Source: RPRB01 sp035519675 (GTDB lineage: Bacteria; Myxococcota; Myxococcia; Myxococcales; Myxococcaceae). Taken from it: a DNA stretch of 64,000 bases. Below the pieces are notes generated by a model, which ran no database searches, was not told the DNA's origin, and saw only the letters and a list, made by a program, of their open reading frames with translations. A program made the translations under genes and the position numbers. This document shows, piece after piece, positions 8,003-17,616 of the stretch; within the stretch, counting starts at the first letter, position 1, and each line of letters begins with the position of its first letter. The stretch covers positions 1 to 64,000 of the forward strand of contig DATIWB010000033.1 in the NCBI GenBank assembly GCA_035519675.1, given 5' to 3'.

Positions 8003-8932
8003 TCACTTGGCCCGGAGGGCCGCCGCGAGCAAGGGGACGATCGAGCGGACCTCGACGAACCCGCCAGCGAGTTCGCGCGCGCGGGGATGGGTGTCGGTCA
8101 CGATGAGGCGGGTGAACAACCCGCTCCGTTCCAGCCGCCCCACCGCGTCCCCGGGAAGAACGCCGTGCGTCGCCAGCGCGGTGATCTTGCTGGCGCCCGC
8201 CTCCTGGTACGCCTCCGCCGCGGCGATCAGCGAGCTGCCGGTGCGGACCATGTCGTCGTAGAGCATCACGTGCTGCCCGGCGACCCGCGCGCTCACTGCG
8301 AGCACCCGCGTCCCGCCGTGGTCGCGGCGCTTGAAGACGAAGCTCGCATCCACCCGGAGGTCGTTGGCCAGGGCCTCCACGTACTTCGCCCGGCCGGCGT
8401 CGGTGCTCGCCACCACGAAGCCGTCCTGCGCCTGCGCACGGATCGCCTCGACGAAGAGCGGCCGCGCGCTCACCTGGACCGGCCGTATCCCACCCTCGAA
8501 GTAGAAGGGGATCCCGGCGGTGTGCAGGTCCACCAGCAGCACCCGGATTCCACCGGAGGGCAGCGGGATGGACGAGAGCAGCCGGGCCCGGGTCTTGGCG
8601 GTGACGCTCTCGCCCTCCTTGCTCGGGCGCTCCTGCGTCGAGTACCCGAAATAAGGGACGACCAGGGTCAGGGCGTGCAGGCCACACTCCACCAGCGCGC
8701 AGGCGAGATCATAGAGCTCGAGCGTCGCGGCGTCGGTCCCGGTCCCACCGACCAGGATCGCGTCGGCATCCGCCACCGGGCTCGCCAGGCGCAGTCCGCG
8801 CTCGCCGTCGGGGAACGTCTCCCGCTCGATCTCCCCGGGCACGCCCACGCCCAGCGCGCACAGCTCGGCGCCGAACGCGGCATCCGTCGCGGTGGAGAAG
8901 ATCAGCCTCTGTCGCGCCGCCCGATCGCCCAC
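8003..8932 (-). CDS. prs: Ribose-phosphate pyrophosphokinase (PRPP synthase)-like protein
   Basis: 309 residues from GTG 8932. The two phosphoribosyltransferase-like halves of PRPP synthase are present: FPDGE (40-44), VPYFGY (92-97), VDLH (134-137), K201-R202-R203 and the PRPP loop LYDDMVRTGSSL (224-235). PRPP synthase makes PRPP from ribose 5-phosphate and ATP in the cytosol. The usual ARQDR ATP-binding segment reads STQERPSKEG (98-107), and the PRPP loop differs from the common VDDMIDTGGT, so this is a divergent member and may be a second, specialised copy. It follows tdh by 6 bases on the same strand, as the last gene of a kbl-tdh operon, an unusual partner for threonine degradation. Confidence 0.85.
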   Translation of the reverse strand: MGDRAARQRLIFSTATDAAFGAELCALGVGVPGEIERETFPDGERGLRLASPVADADAILVGGTGTDAATLELYDLACALVECGLHALTLVVPYFGYSTQERPSKEGESVTAKTRARLLSSIPLPSGGIRVLLVDLHTAGIPFYFEGGIRPVQVSARPLFVEAIRAQAQDGFVVASTDAGRAKYVEALANDLRVDASFVFKRRDHGGTRVLAVSARVAGQHVMLYDDMVRTGSSLIAAAEAYQEAGASKITALATHGVLPGDAVGRLERSGLFTRLIVTDTHPRARELAGGFVEVRSIVPLLAAALRAK

Positions 8933-8938
8933 GCGCGC

Positions 8939-9963
8939 TCAGCCAGCCCAGTCGAGGACGACCTTGCCGCTCTGCCCCGAGCGCATCGCCTCGAAGGCCT
9001 CGGCGTACTGGGCAGCGGGGAAGCGGTGGGTGACGACCGGAGCGACGTCGAGGCCGCTCTGGAGCATGGCCACCATCTTGTACCAGGTCTCGAACATCTC
9101 CCGGCCGTACACGCCCTTGAGCACCAGGCCCTTGAAGATGACCTGGTTCCAGTCGATCGAGACCTCCGAGGGGGGGATGCCGAGGATTGCCACCCGGCCG
9201 CCGTGGTTCATCACCCCCAGGAGGTCCCGGAACGCCTGCCCGTTCCCGGACATCTCCATCCCCACGTCGAAGCCCTCGGTCATCCCCAGGGTGCGCATCA
9301 CGTCGCCCAGCGTCTGGGTGCGCACGTCGACCGCCCGGGTCGCCCCCAGCTTCCGGGCCAGCTCGAGGCGGAAGGGGTTCACGTCGGTCACCACCACGTG
9401 CCGGGCGCCCACGTGCCGGGAGATCGCCGCGGCCATCACCCCGATCGGCCCGGCCCCGGTGATGAGCACGTCCTCGCCCACCAGGTCGAAGGACAGCGCG
9501 GTGTGCACCGCATTGCCCAGGGGATCGAAGAAGGAGGCGATCTCGTCGGGGATCTCCTTCGACACCCGGAAGACGTTGAACGCCGGCAGCGCCACGTACT
9601 CGGCGAAGCAGCCGGGCCGGTTCACGCCCAGGCCCAGCGTGTTCCGGCAGAGGTGCCGCTTCCCGGCGCGGCAGTTCCGGCAGTGGCCACAGGTGATGTG
9701 ACCCTCCCCGCTCACCCGGTCCCCCACCTGGAACCCGGTCACCTCGGCGCCGAGCCTGGCGATCTCCCCCATGAACTCGTGCCCGATGACCATCGGCACC
9801 TTGATGGTCTTCTGCGACCAGGCGTCCCAGTTCCAGATGTGGATGTCGGTGCCGCAGATGCTGGCCTTGCGGACCTTGATCAGCACGTCGTTGGGGCCAA
9901 TCTCCGGCACCGGTACGTCCTGCATCCAGATGCCGGGCTCGGCCTTGGCCTTCACCAGCGCTC

Positions 9964-9967
<4 letters not shown>
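8939..9967 (-). CDS. tdh: L-threonine 3-dehydrogenase
   Basis: 342 residues, the standard length for zinc-dependent Tdh. It oxidises L-threonine to 2-amino-3-ketobutyrate with NAD+. Catalytic zinc ligands C38 (ICGTD) and H63-E64 (GHEF) are present, and the structural zinc loop is C93, C96, C99, C107. A Rossmann glycine motif GAGPIGVMAA lies near residue 170. The product feeds Kbl, encoded immediately upstream: the GTG start at 9967 overlaps the kbl stop codon (GTGA), so the two are translationally coupled. Assignment is very secure because of this pairing. Confidence 0.96.
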
Positions 9968-11154
<1,187 letters not shown>

Positions 11155-11293
11155 GGGGCCGCTCTCTACACGGTTGGCCTCGCCCCGGCCACCGCCGTCC
11201 AGTGGCAACTGGCGCGCGGCGTCAGCGGCCCCTGCCACCGGAGCGCTGGCGATCGCCGGCCCCCGCATGCAACCTCCGCCCCGGAGGAGTGCC
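11155..11293. promoter_or_regulatory. Divergent region between kbl and the Tat-FAH gene
   Basis: 139 bases hold the promoters of the kbl-tdh-prs operon and of the FAH-family gene. A strong ribosome-binding site GGAGGAG lies at 11283-11289 for the rightward gene. No operator was recognised. Confidence 0.35.
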
Positions 11294-12322
11294 ATGGACA
11301 CCAGCCGCAGGACGCTCTTGAGGAATGCCGGGGTCGCCGCCGCCGGCTCGATGGTCTTCCAGGCCGCAGCCCGGGGGGCGGGCGCACCCGTGCCAGCCAC
11401 GCCAGGGACGGAGGTCACGCCGCTCCGCGCGCAGGCCTACTGCATGCTCCGGACGCCGCAGGGCGACCACCTGGGCCTCCGGCGCGAGAACAAGGTCCTC
11501 GACGTGGCGAAGGCGGGCAAGGCCCTCCGGGTGGAGGTCCCGGCGAGCACCGACGAGCTGATCGAGGGCAAGAACGCGTCCGGCCTGCAGAAGGTCCTCG
11601 CCGCCTCGGCCTCTGCCGTTCGCACGGCCCTGCTCCCGGTGGAGGAGGCACGCTTCGGCCCGTGCATCACCCGGCCGCAGAAGATCATCATGCTGGGCTT
11701 CAACTACCGCCGGCACGCGCAGGAGACCGGCACCCCCTTCCCCAAGGCCCCGGTGCTCTTCAACAAGTACAACAACGCGCTCACCGGCCACGAGGGTGTC
11801 ATCCGGCTGCCGACCAAGGCGGCGCGGAAGTTCGACTACGAGGTCGAGCTGCAGGTCATCATCGGGAAGACCGCCCGCGGCGTCTCCGAGGCCGACGCGC
11901 TGGGGCAGGTGTTCGGCTACGCGACGGGGAACGACTTCTCCGCCCGCGACCTCCAGTACCGGGACGGTAAGGGCGGGTCGCAGTTCATGATCGGCAAGAC
12001 GTGCGACGGGTTCCTCCCCATCGGGCCGTGGCTGGTCGGCGCCGACCTGGTGGGCGACCCGCAGAACCTCAAGGTCGAGACGCGGGTCAACGGCGAGGTG
12101 CGCCAGTCATCGAACACCAGCGACATGATCTTCACCTGCGCGCAGATCATCGCCTATGCCTCGTCGCTGTTCACGCTGCTTCCCGGAGACGTCATCTCCA
12201 CCGGGACACCGGAGGGGGTCATCCTGGGCAAGCCGGAGGCTCAGCAGGTCTGGCTCAAGGCCGGTGACCGCATCGAGTGCAGCGTCGAGAAGTGCGGCGA
12301 GCTGCGCTTCGAGCTGGCCTGA
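11294..12322 (+). CDS. Tat-exported fumarylacetoacetate hydrolase-family protein
   Basis: 342 residues from ATG 11294 behind GGAGGAG. The N terminus is a twin-arginine signal (SRRTLL at 4-9, then a hydrophobic run to about residue 30), so the enzyme is probably exported folded with its metal. The FAH catalytic fold spans about 125-340: GFNYRRHAQETG (135-146), metal ligands D181, E183, E185 in DYEVE, DFSARDLQ (214-221), K235, and VISTGTPEGV near the end. FAH proteins cleave or decarboxylate acylpyruvates and related diketo acids, normally in the cytosol, so a Tat signal is odd. The substrate is unknown. It is divergent from kbl. Confidence 0.85.
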   Translation: MDTSRRTLLRNAGVAAAGSMVFQAAARGAGAPVPATPGTEVTPLRAQAYCMLRTPQGDHLGLRRENKVLDVAKAGKALRVEVPASTDELIEGKNASGLQKVLAASASAVRTALLPVEEARFGPCITRPQKIIMLGFNYRRHAQETGTPFPKAPVLFNKYNNALTGHEGVIRLPTKAARKFDYEVELQVIIGKTARGVSEADALGQVFGYATGNDFSARDLQYRDGKGGSQFMIGKTCDGFLPIGPWLVGADLVGDPQNLKVETRVNGEVRQSSNTSDMIFTCAQIIAYASSLFTLLPGDVISTGTPEGVILGKPEAQQVWLKAGDRIECSVEKCGELRFELA

Positions 12323-12507
12323 GGGGAACCAGGCATCCGTCGAGTTGGACCCAGGTCCTACCCGGGGATTCCGTATGAGTCGGACGAGGTGTTTGACACC
12401 TCGCCCAGAGAGTGGAAGCAGGGGGGTTGTCCATCGGCTGGAGCGATGGACCTGCGCGGGAGGGCGTCCGGAATCAATCGGGCGCCCGTCCAGGAAGGGG
12501 GACGGTC
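12323..12507. other. Gene-free region before slyX
   Basis: 185 bases between the FAH gene and slyX. It contains one dispersed palindrome (12386-12402) and, directly before slyX, GGAAGGGGG as ribosome-binding site. No promoter consensus was recognised. Confidence 0.5.
12386..12402. repeat. Dispersed palindromic repeat, copy 2
   Basis: GAGGTGTTTGACACCTC, with 7-bp arms around a 3-base centre and flanking C/G that extend the stem. Same family as the copy at 7916-7932, differing by the central bases. It sits 63 bases after the stop codon of the FAH-family gene. Confidence 0.72.
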
Positions 12508-12708
12508 ATGAAGGAGCGCATCGTCGAGCTGGAGCTGCGGTTCACCGAGCAGCAGCGGCTGCTCCAGGAGCTGAGCGACGTGGTCTACGCCCAGGGGCAG
12601 GCGCTGGAGCGGCTGGAGCACGAGCTCGGCGCGATGGGGCAGAAGCTCGCCGCGATGGAGCCGGGGCTGGTGGACTCGACCGTCGCCGAGCGCCCGCCGC
12701 ACTTCTGA
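12508..12708 (+). CDS. slyX: SlyX family protein
   Basis: 66 residues, the normal SlyX size. It is almost entirely heptad-like coiled coil (MKERIVELELRFTEQQRLLQ, then VVYAQGQALERLE) and ends with PPHF, like the conserved PPH[YF] tail of the family. SlyX is a small cytosolic protein of unknown function. ATG 12508 follows a purine-rich site; the frame is open upstream, but the extension does not resemble the family. The 3' end faces the convergent OsmC gene, with a 12-base gap. Confidence 0.85.
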   Translation: MKERIVELELRFTEQQRLLQELSDVVYAQGQALERLEHELGAMGQKLAAMEPGLVDSTVAERPPHF

Positions 12709-12720
12709 GGAGGCGGAGGC

Positions 12721-13167
12721 TCAGCCCATCCGGGTGTTGACCTGGATCTTGCTGTGCAAGGTCTGGTGCACCGGGCAGCGCTCGGCGATCTCCATGAGCT
12801 TCGCCCGCTGCTCGTCGGTCAGCGCTCCCTCGAGGACGATGACCCGGTCGACGACGTCCATCTTCGCCGGCTTGCTGACGCAGTCGACGCAATCCTGGGC
12901 GTGGACCTTCCGGTGCTGGAGCGACACCCGGGCGCGCTCCAGTGGCCACTTCCGCCGGTCGGCGTAGAGGCGGAGGGTCATCGCGGTGCATGCCCCGAGG
13001 CCCGCGAGCAGCATCTCGTAGGGCGATGGGCCCGCGTCGGTGCCACCCACCGGAATGGGCTCGTCGACCACCAGGTGGTGGCCACCGACGTCGATCTCGG
13101 TGCGGAACCCCGTGGCCGGTCCGGACACCACCACGCTTCGCGGCTCCTGGCTGGGCAGCTCTCCCAT
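12721..13167 (-). CDS. OsmC-family peroxiredoxin-like protein
   Basis: 148 residues. OsmC/Ohr proteins are cytosolic thiol peroxidases active on organic hydroperoxides. The two conserved cysteines are present: C60 in LLAGLGACTAMT and C131 in AERCPVHQTL. The DAGPSPYEMLLAG segment before C60 and the C-terminal hairpin agree with the YhfA-like OsmC subgroup rather than Ohr. An additional CVDC pair (93-96) is unusual. AAGGAG lies seven bases before ATG 13167. It stands alone, convergent with slyX. Confidence 0.9.
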   Translation of the reverse strand: MGELPSQEPRSVVVSGPATGFRTEIDVGGHHLVVDEPIPVGGTDAGPSPYEMLLAGLGACTAMTLRLYADRRKWPLERARVSLQHRKVHAQDCVDCVSKPAKMDVVDRVIVLEGALTDEQRAKLMEIAERCPVHQTLHSKIQVNTRMG

Positions 13168-13282
13168 GCGTGTCTCCTTCGCCGAAGGACGCTAGCAGCA
13201 CCAGGTCCTGACAGGCTCAGGGGCCTGCCTGGCGGACCGCGGCGTCGAACCGCCACCGTGAGGCACCTTGGTGAGGCGCGGC

Positions 13283-15133
13283 TCAGGACCGCGAGACGAC
13301 CCTGGGCACCGCCTGCGCCGCCTCGGCCCGGGCCTCGTCGAACAGCGGCTTCAGCTCGACGTCGGTGAGGGTCTCCTTTTCCAGCAAGAGCCGCGCGGCC
13401 TTCTCCAGGGTCAGCCGCCGCTGGGCGAGCAGGGTCCGGCACCGCTCGGAGGCGTTCTGGACGATCTCCCGGACGGCGAGGTCGATCTCCCGCGCGGTCT
13501 CCTCGCTGAAGGTGCGGCGGCTCATCCCCGGTGGTCCGAGGTAGCTCTGGCTCTCGTTGTCGTACGTCACCGGGCCGAGACCGGGCACCATCGCGTACCG
13601 GGTGGCCATGCTCCGCGCGATGTCGGTGGCCTTGGCCAGGTCGTCCGCGGCCCCGGTCGAGGTGTGCTCGAACACCAGCCCTTCCGCAGAACGGCCTCCG
13701 AGCAGCACCACCAGCTTCCCCTCCAGCTCCTCGCGGGTCATGAGGTAGCGGTCCTCGGTGGGCCGCTGCAGGGTGTAGCCCAGCGCCCCGATGCCCCGGG
13801 GGATGATGCTGACCTTGTGCACCGGGTCCACGCCGGAGGTCGCTGCCGCGGCCAGCGCGTGCCCCATCTCGTGGAAGGCGACGATCTCCCGCTCGCGCGG
13901 GTTGAGGAGCCGGTTCTTCTTCTCCAGGCCGGCGACGATCCGCTCGATGGCGGCGTCGAAGTCCTGCCGCTCCACCGCCACGGCCTTTCGCCGGGTGGCT
14001 GCCAGGGCGGCCTCGTTCACCAGGTTCGCCAGGTCGGCGCCGGTGAAGCCCGGGGTGAGCGCGGCGATCTGGTCCGAGTCCACGCTGGTCCCGATCTTCA
14101 CCTTGGCCATGTGGACCTTGAGGATGGCCACGCGGCCCGCCCGGTCCGGCCGGTCCACCAGCACCTGACGGTCGAACCGACCGGCGCGGAGCAGCGCTGG
14201 GTCGAGGATCTCCGGCCGGTTGGTGGCGCCGATCAGCACGATGCCCGCGCTCTGGTCGAAGCCGTCCAACTCCACCAGGAGCTGGTTCAGGGTCTGCTCC
14301 TTCTCGTCGTGACCGCCGACCAGGCCCGAGGCCCCGCGGGCCCGACCCAGCGCGTCGAGCTCGTCGATGAAGATGATGCACGGCGCCTTGGCCCGCGCCT
14401 GCTCGAACAGGTCCCGGACCCGCGCTGCGCCCACGCCGACGAACATCTCCACGAACTCGCTGCCGCTGATGGAGAAGAACGGCACTTCCGCCTCGCCGGC
14501 CACCGCGCGGGCGAGCAGCGTCTTGCCCGTCCCCGGCGGTCCGACGAGCAGCACGCCCTTCGGCATCCGCCCGCCGAGGCGCGAGTACTCCTCGGGGTTC
14601 TTCAGGAACTCCACCACCTCGGCCAGCTCGGCCTTCGCCTCGTCCACCCCCGCCACGTCGGCGAAGCGGGTCTTGACGTCGGTCTCGACGAAGACCTTGG
14701 CCTTGCTCTTCCCGATGGCCAGGAGCCCGCCGCCGCCCGCGCCCATCCGGCTGGCCATCCGCCGCATGAACAGGACGTAGATGCCGAAGAAGATGAGCGT
14801 GGGCACCACCCACCCGAGCAGCGCCGCAACCCACGGGCTCTCGACTTCTCCGGCGAACTTCACGTTGGCCTTCTCCAGCGCCTGGGCGATGTCCTTGTCC
14901 ACGCGGAGGGTGCGGAAGTGCGTCTTCCCGTTCTGGATCGGCTCCTTGAGCGTCCCCTGGAGCTGGTTTTCCCCCACGCTCACCTCGGCGACCTTCCCCT
15001 GCTCCAGAAGCTGCTGGAACTCGCTGTAGGGGATGACGGCGACGGTCTGGGTGGTGCGCACCCAGTTCTGGATGGCGAGCACCGCCAGGACCGCGACCAA
15101 CGCATAGCCGATGTTGAAGCGCGTCTTGTTCAC
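13283..15133 (-). CDS. ftsH: ATP-dependent zinc metalloprotease FtsH
   Basis: 616 residues. Two membrane segments (about 8-24 and 102-124) flank a roughly 75-residue periplasmic loop. The AAA domain has Walker A GPPGTGKT (199-206), Walker B FIDELDA (257-), pore FVG (232-234) and second-region NRPEILDPALLRAGRFD; the protease site is HEMGH (422-426). FtsH degrades membrane and regulatory proteins at the inner membrane. The GTG start at 15133 overlaps the terC stop (GTGA), so the gene is translationally coupled to terC. A genome may hold several FtsH copies; this one may not be the essential one. Confidence 0.94.
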   Translation of the reverse strand: MNKTRFNIGYALVAVLAVLAIQNWVRTTQTVAVIPYSEFQQLLEQGKVAEVSVGENQLQGTLKEPIQNGKTHFRTLRVDKDIAQALEKANVKFAGEVESPWVAALLGWVVPTLIFFGIYVLFMRRMASRMGAGGGGLLAIGKSKAKVFVETDVKTRFADVAGVDEAKAELAEVVEFLKNPEEYSRLGGRMPKGVLLVGPPGTGKTLLARAVAGEAEVPFFSISGSEFVEMFVGVGAARVRDLFEQARAKAPCIIFIDELDALGRARGASGLVGGHDEKEQTLNQLLVELDGFDQSAGIVLIGATNRPEILDPALLRAGRFDRQVLVDRPDRAGRVAILKVHMAKVKIGTSVDSDQIAALTPGFTGADLANLVNEAALAATRRKAVAVERQDFDAAIERIVAGLEKKNRLLNPREREIVAFHEMGHALAAAATSGVDPVHKVSIIPRGIGALGYTLQRPTEDRYLMTREELEGKLVVLLGGRSAEGLVFEHTSTGAADDLAKATDIARSMATRYAMVPGLGPVTYDNESQSYLGPPGMSRRTFSEETAREIDLAVREIVQNASERCRTLLAQRRLTLEKAARLLLEKETLTDVELKPLFDEARAEAAQAVPRVVSRS

Positions 15134-16101
15134 GATGTCGCCGTCCTTTCCTGAAGCGTCCGCCGCCGCCCGTCCACCACCAGCGACGCGAGGATCGCGC
15201 CGCCGATCAACAGCCCTACCACCGCCAGCGACACGCCAACCGGGATCTTGAAGATGTCCACGATGGTCATCTTCACCCCGACGAAGACCAGCACCAGGGC
15301 CAGCCCCACCTTCAAATAACGGAACTTCTGAACCACGCCAGCCAGCAGGAAGTAGAGCGACCGGAGCCCCAGGATTGCAAAGATGTTCGAGGTGAAGACG
15401 ATGAACGGCTCCCCGCTCACGGCGAGCACCGCGGGGATCGAGTCCACCGCGAAGATCAGGTCGGTGAATTCCACCGCCAGCAAGGCCAGGAACAGCGGAG
15501 TGACCATCCACCTTCCGTCGACCCGGGTGAAGAAGTGCTCGGTATCCCGGCCGGGGGCCACCGGCAGGATCCGGCGCGCCAGCCGGACCAGCACGTTGTT
15601 CTCCGGGTGCCCCTGCGCGCCCCTGGAGAGGAGCATCCTCACCCCGGTGAGCACCAGGAAGACGCCGAAGAGGTAGACCGTCCAGTGGAAGCGGGCGATA
15701 AGCGCGATGCCGGCGAGGATGAACACCGCCCGCATCGCCAGCGCCCCGAGGATGCCCCAGAACAGAACCCGGTGCTGCTGGTGCGCCGGGACGCCGAAGG
15801 CGCCGAAGAGGATGACGATGACGAAGATGTTGTCGACGCTGAGCGCCTTCTCCAGGACGTACCCGGTGGTGAACTCGAGGCCCCGCTGGGCCCCGTAGAA
15901 GTGGAAGACGCCGAGGGCGAATACCGCCGCCAGCGCGATCCACACCCCGCTCCACACCGCCGCCTCGGGCAGCGAGACCAGGTGCGCCTTCCGGTGGAAC
16001 ACCCCCAGGTCGAGGGCGAGCATCACCCCGACGAAGGCGAGGAAGCCCACCCACAGCGGCCAGCTTCCCAGCGAGACGGCAGAGAGCGTTGCCCCGGGCA
16101 T
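15130..16101 (-). CDS. TerC/Alx-family membrane protein
   Basis: 323 residues, about nine transmembrane helices. The conserved TerC signatures are present: EKALSVDNIFVIV (about 84-96) and FTDLIFAVDSIPAV in the C-terminal half, whose acidic residues are thought to bind metal. TerC/Alx proteins export manganese, and their expression responds to tellurite or alkaline pH; the role here is inferred. ATG 16101 is chosen, though the frame is open upstream and a GTG a dozen codons earlier is possible. Directly upstream of ftsH with GTGA overlap: membrane metal exporter and membrane protease are made together. Confidence 0.92.
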   Translation of the reverse strand: MPGATLSAVSLGSWPLWVGFLAFVGVMLALDLGVFHRKAHLVSLPEAAVWSGVWIALAAVFALGVFHFYGAQRGLEFTTGYVLEKALSVDNIFVIVILFGAFGVPAHQQHRVLFWGILGALAMRAVFILAGIALIARFHWTVYLFGVFLVLTGVRMLLSRGAQGHPENNVLVRLARRILPVAPGRDTEHFFTRVDGRWMVTPLFLALLAVEFTDLIFAVDSIPAVLAVSGEPFIVFTSNIFAILGLRSLYFLLAGVVQKFRYLKVGLALVLVFVGVKMTIVDIFKIPVGVSLAVVGLLIGGAILASLVVDGRRRTLQERTATS

Positions 16102-16145
16102 CCCCTGGATGTGCGGCACCGGGCGCCTTCGGACAACCAGATAAT

Positions 16146-16466
16146 TCAGTGAGAATCCATCGGTTGAACCGATGGATGGCCGGGGTGCCGCGCGCGCTCT
16201 CGCTGGCGGCGGGCGATGAGCCGGCGGAGCGAGGTCCGCATGCCGTGGCGGCGCATGAAGCGCTCCAGGCGGACCAGGGCCCCCCGCGCCCAGCGCACCT
16301 CCCGGCTGAGCACCAGCAGCCCGATGCCGACCACCAGCCACCCCGGCCCGGGCAGGGGAATCAGGATGATGCCGGCCACCACCAGCGCCCAGCCGGACAC
16401 CAGATTCGCCACGCGCCGCAGCCGTGGATGTCGTCCGTCACCAGCGGGCGTCGAGGGTCGCGTCAC
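16146..16466 (-). CDS. PGPGW-type small membrane protein
   Basis: 106 residues. Two adjacent transmembrane helices (about 20-37 and 40-56) flank the sequence IPLPGPGWLVVGIGLLVLS, the signature of the PGPGW family of putative transmembrane proteins. The C-terminal half is strongly basic (RRHGMRTSLRRLIARRQRER), so it should face the cytoplasm. Function is unknown. It lies just upstream of terC-ftsH on the same strand, with a 44-base gap, and could be co-transcribed with them. Confidence 0.75.
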   Translation of the reverse strand: MTRPSTPAGDGRHPRLRRVANLVSGWALVVAGIILIPLPGPGWLVVGIGLLVLSREVRWARGALVRLERFMRRHGMRTSLRRLIARRQRERARHPGHPSVQPMDSH

Positions 16467-16587
16467 GGGGTCTCACCGGTCGCCGAGGAGGGGTTGACGA
16501 TGAAGAGGCCCTGCGCCCAGGAGTACACATCGGGAAATCGATAAACTCGCAGCAATCCATTTCTCTTCCTGAGGGGGCCCCGCCGGC
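16467..16587. promoter_or_regulatory. Divergent region between PGPGW gene and LysR-type regulator
   Basis: 121 bases. It contains ATCGGGAAATCGATAAAC (16530-16547), an AT-richer stretch with an imperfect ATCG...CGAT dyad that could be the regulator's own binding site, and TTGACG at 16494-16499. CTTCCTGAGGGGG lies before the rightward ATG. These are suggestions only. Confidence 0.3.
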
Positions 16588-17505
16588 ATGGACTGGCTCA
16601 ACTACCACCACCTCTTCTACTTCTGGACCGTGGTCCGCGAGGGCGGTGTTTCCAAGGCCAGCAAGGTGCTCCGGCTCGCCCAGCCCACGGTCAGCGGGCA
16701 GATCAAGGCGCTGGAGAAGGCGTTCGGTGAGAAGCTCTTCGAGCGCCAGGGCCGCTCGCTGGTGCTGACCGACGTGGGGCAGGTGGTCTTCCGCTATGCG
16801 GACGAGATCTTCAGCCTGGGGCGCGAGCTGCAGGACACGCTCCGTGGTCGTCCGGTGGCCCGTCCGCGGCGGCTGGTGGTCGGGGTGTCCGACTCGGTGG
16901 AGAAGCGGGTCGCGCACCGGCTGCTCGCCCCGGCGCTCGAGTCCGGCGCACCGGTGCAGCTGGTGGTCCAGGAGGCGCGACCCGAGCGGCTGGTGGCGGA
17001 GCTCGCCGCGCACAGCCTCGACCTGGTCCTCTCGGACACGCCGGCGCCGTCTCCGGTGCGGGCCTACAGCCACCTCCTCGGCGAGTGCGGCGTGGGCCTC
17101 TTCGCCCGTCCGGCGCTGGCCCGGAAGCTCGCCCCCGGTTTCCCGAGGTCGATGGATGGCGCTCCGCTGCTCACCGCCGCGGACGGCGCAGCGCTCCAGC
17201 GCTCGCTGGCCCACTGGTTCGAGACGAGGGGAATCCGCCCGCGCGTCGTCGGCGAGTTCCAGGACAGCGCGCTGATCGAGTCGTTCGGCGAGGCGGGCGC
17301 CGGCGTCTTTCCCGCGCCCGAGGCGGTGGAGGCCGAAGTACGGGCGGCCTTCCGGGTCGAGCGGGTGGGGACGCTGGACGGGGTGCGCGAGCGCTACTGG
17401 GCGCTCACGGTGGAGCGGAAGCTGAAGCATCCGGCGGTGGTGGCCATCACCGAGACGGCGCGCTCCGAGCTGTTCGGACGCCCGGCGCCGAGGACCGCCA
17501 GCTGA
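16588..17505 (+). CDS. LysR-family regulator (NhaR-like)
   Basis: 305 residues. The N-terminal winged helix (about 1-62: MDWLNYHHLFYFWTVVREGG, then PTVSGQIKALEKAFGEKLFE) is closest to NhaR, the Na+-responsive activator of the NhaA antiporter, whose members share the opening NYHHLYYFW. The C-terminal effector-binding domain (about 92-295) is of periplasmic-binding-protein type. Target genes cannot be read; no antiporter is nearby. Convergent with the ThrE-like exporter downstream. Confidence 0.9.
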   Translation: MDWLNYHHLFYFWTVVREGGVSKASKVLRLAQPTVSGQIKALEKAFGEKLFERQGRSLVLTDVGQVVFRYADEIFSLGRELQDTLRGRPVARPRRLVVGVSDSVEKRVAHRLLAPALESGAPVQLVVQEARPERLVAELAAHSLDLVLSDTPAPSPVRAYSHLLGECGVGLFARPALARKLAPGFPRSMDGAPLLTAADGAALQRSLAHWFETRGIRPRVVGEFQDSALIESFGEAGAGVFPAPEAVEAEVRAAFRVERVGTLDGVRERYWALTVERKLKHPAVVAITETARSELFGRPAPRTAS

Positions 17506-17563
17506 CGAGCGGCCGTGAGACGCCGGTGACCGAAGGGGCGGTCACGCCGACGGGAGTCCGGCG

Positions 17564-17580
17564 GAGGTGTCCGACGCCTC
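17564..17580. repeat. Dispersed palindromic repeat, copy 3
   Basis: GAGGTGTCCGACGCCTC, 8-bp arms around a central C with one mismatch (T/G). It lies between the convergent ends of the LysR-type gene and the ThrE-like gene, the same setting as copy 1. Confidence 0.68.
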
Positions 17581-17616
17581 GCCCCCGCCCGGCGCCGGGA
17601 CGCCCCGGGCTCGCCC

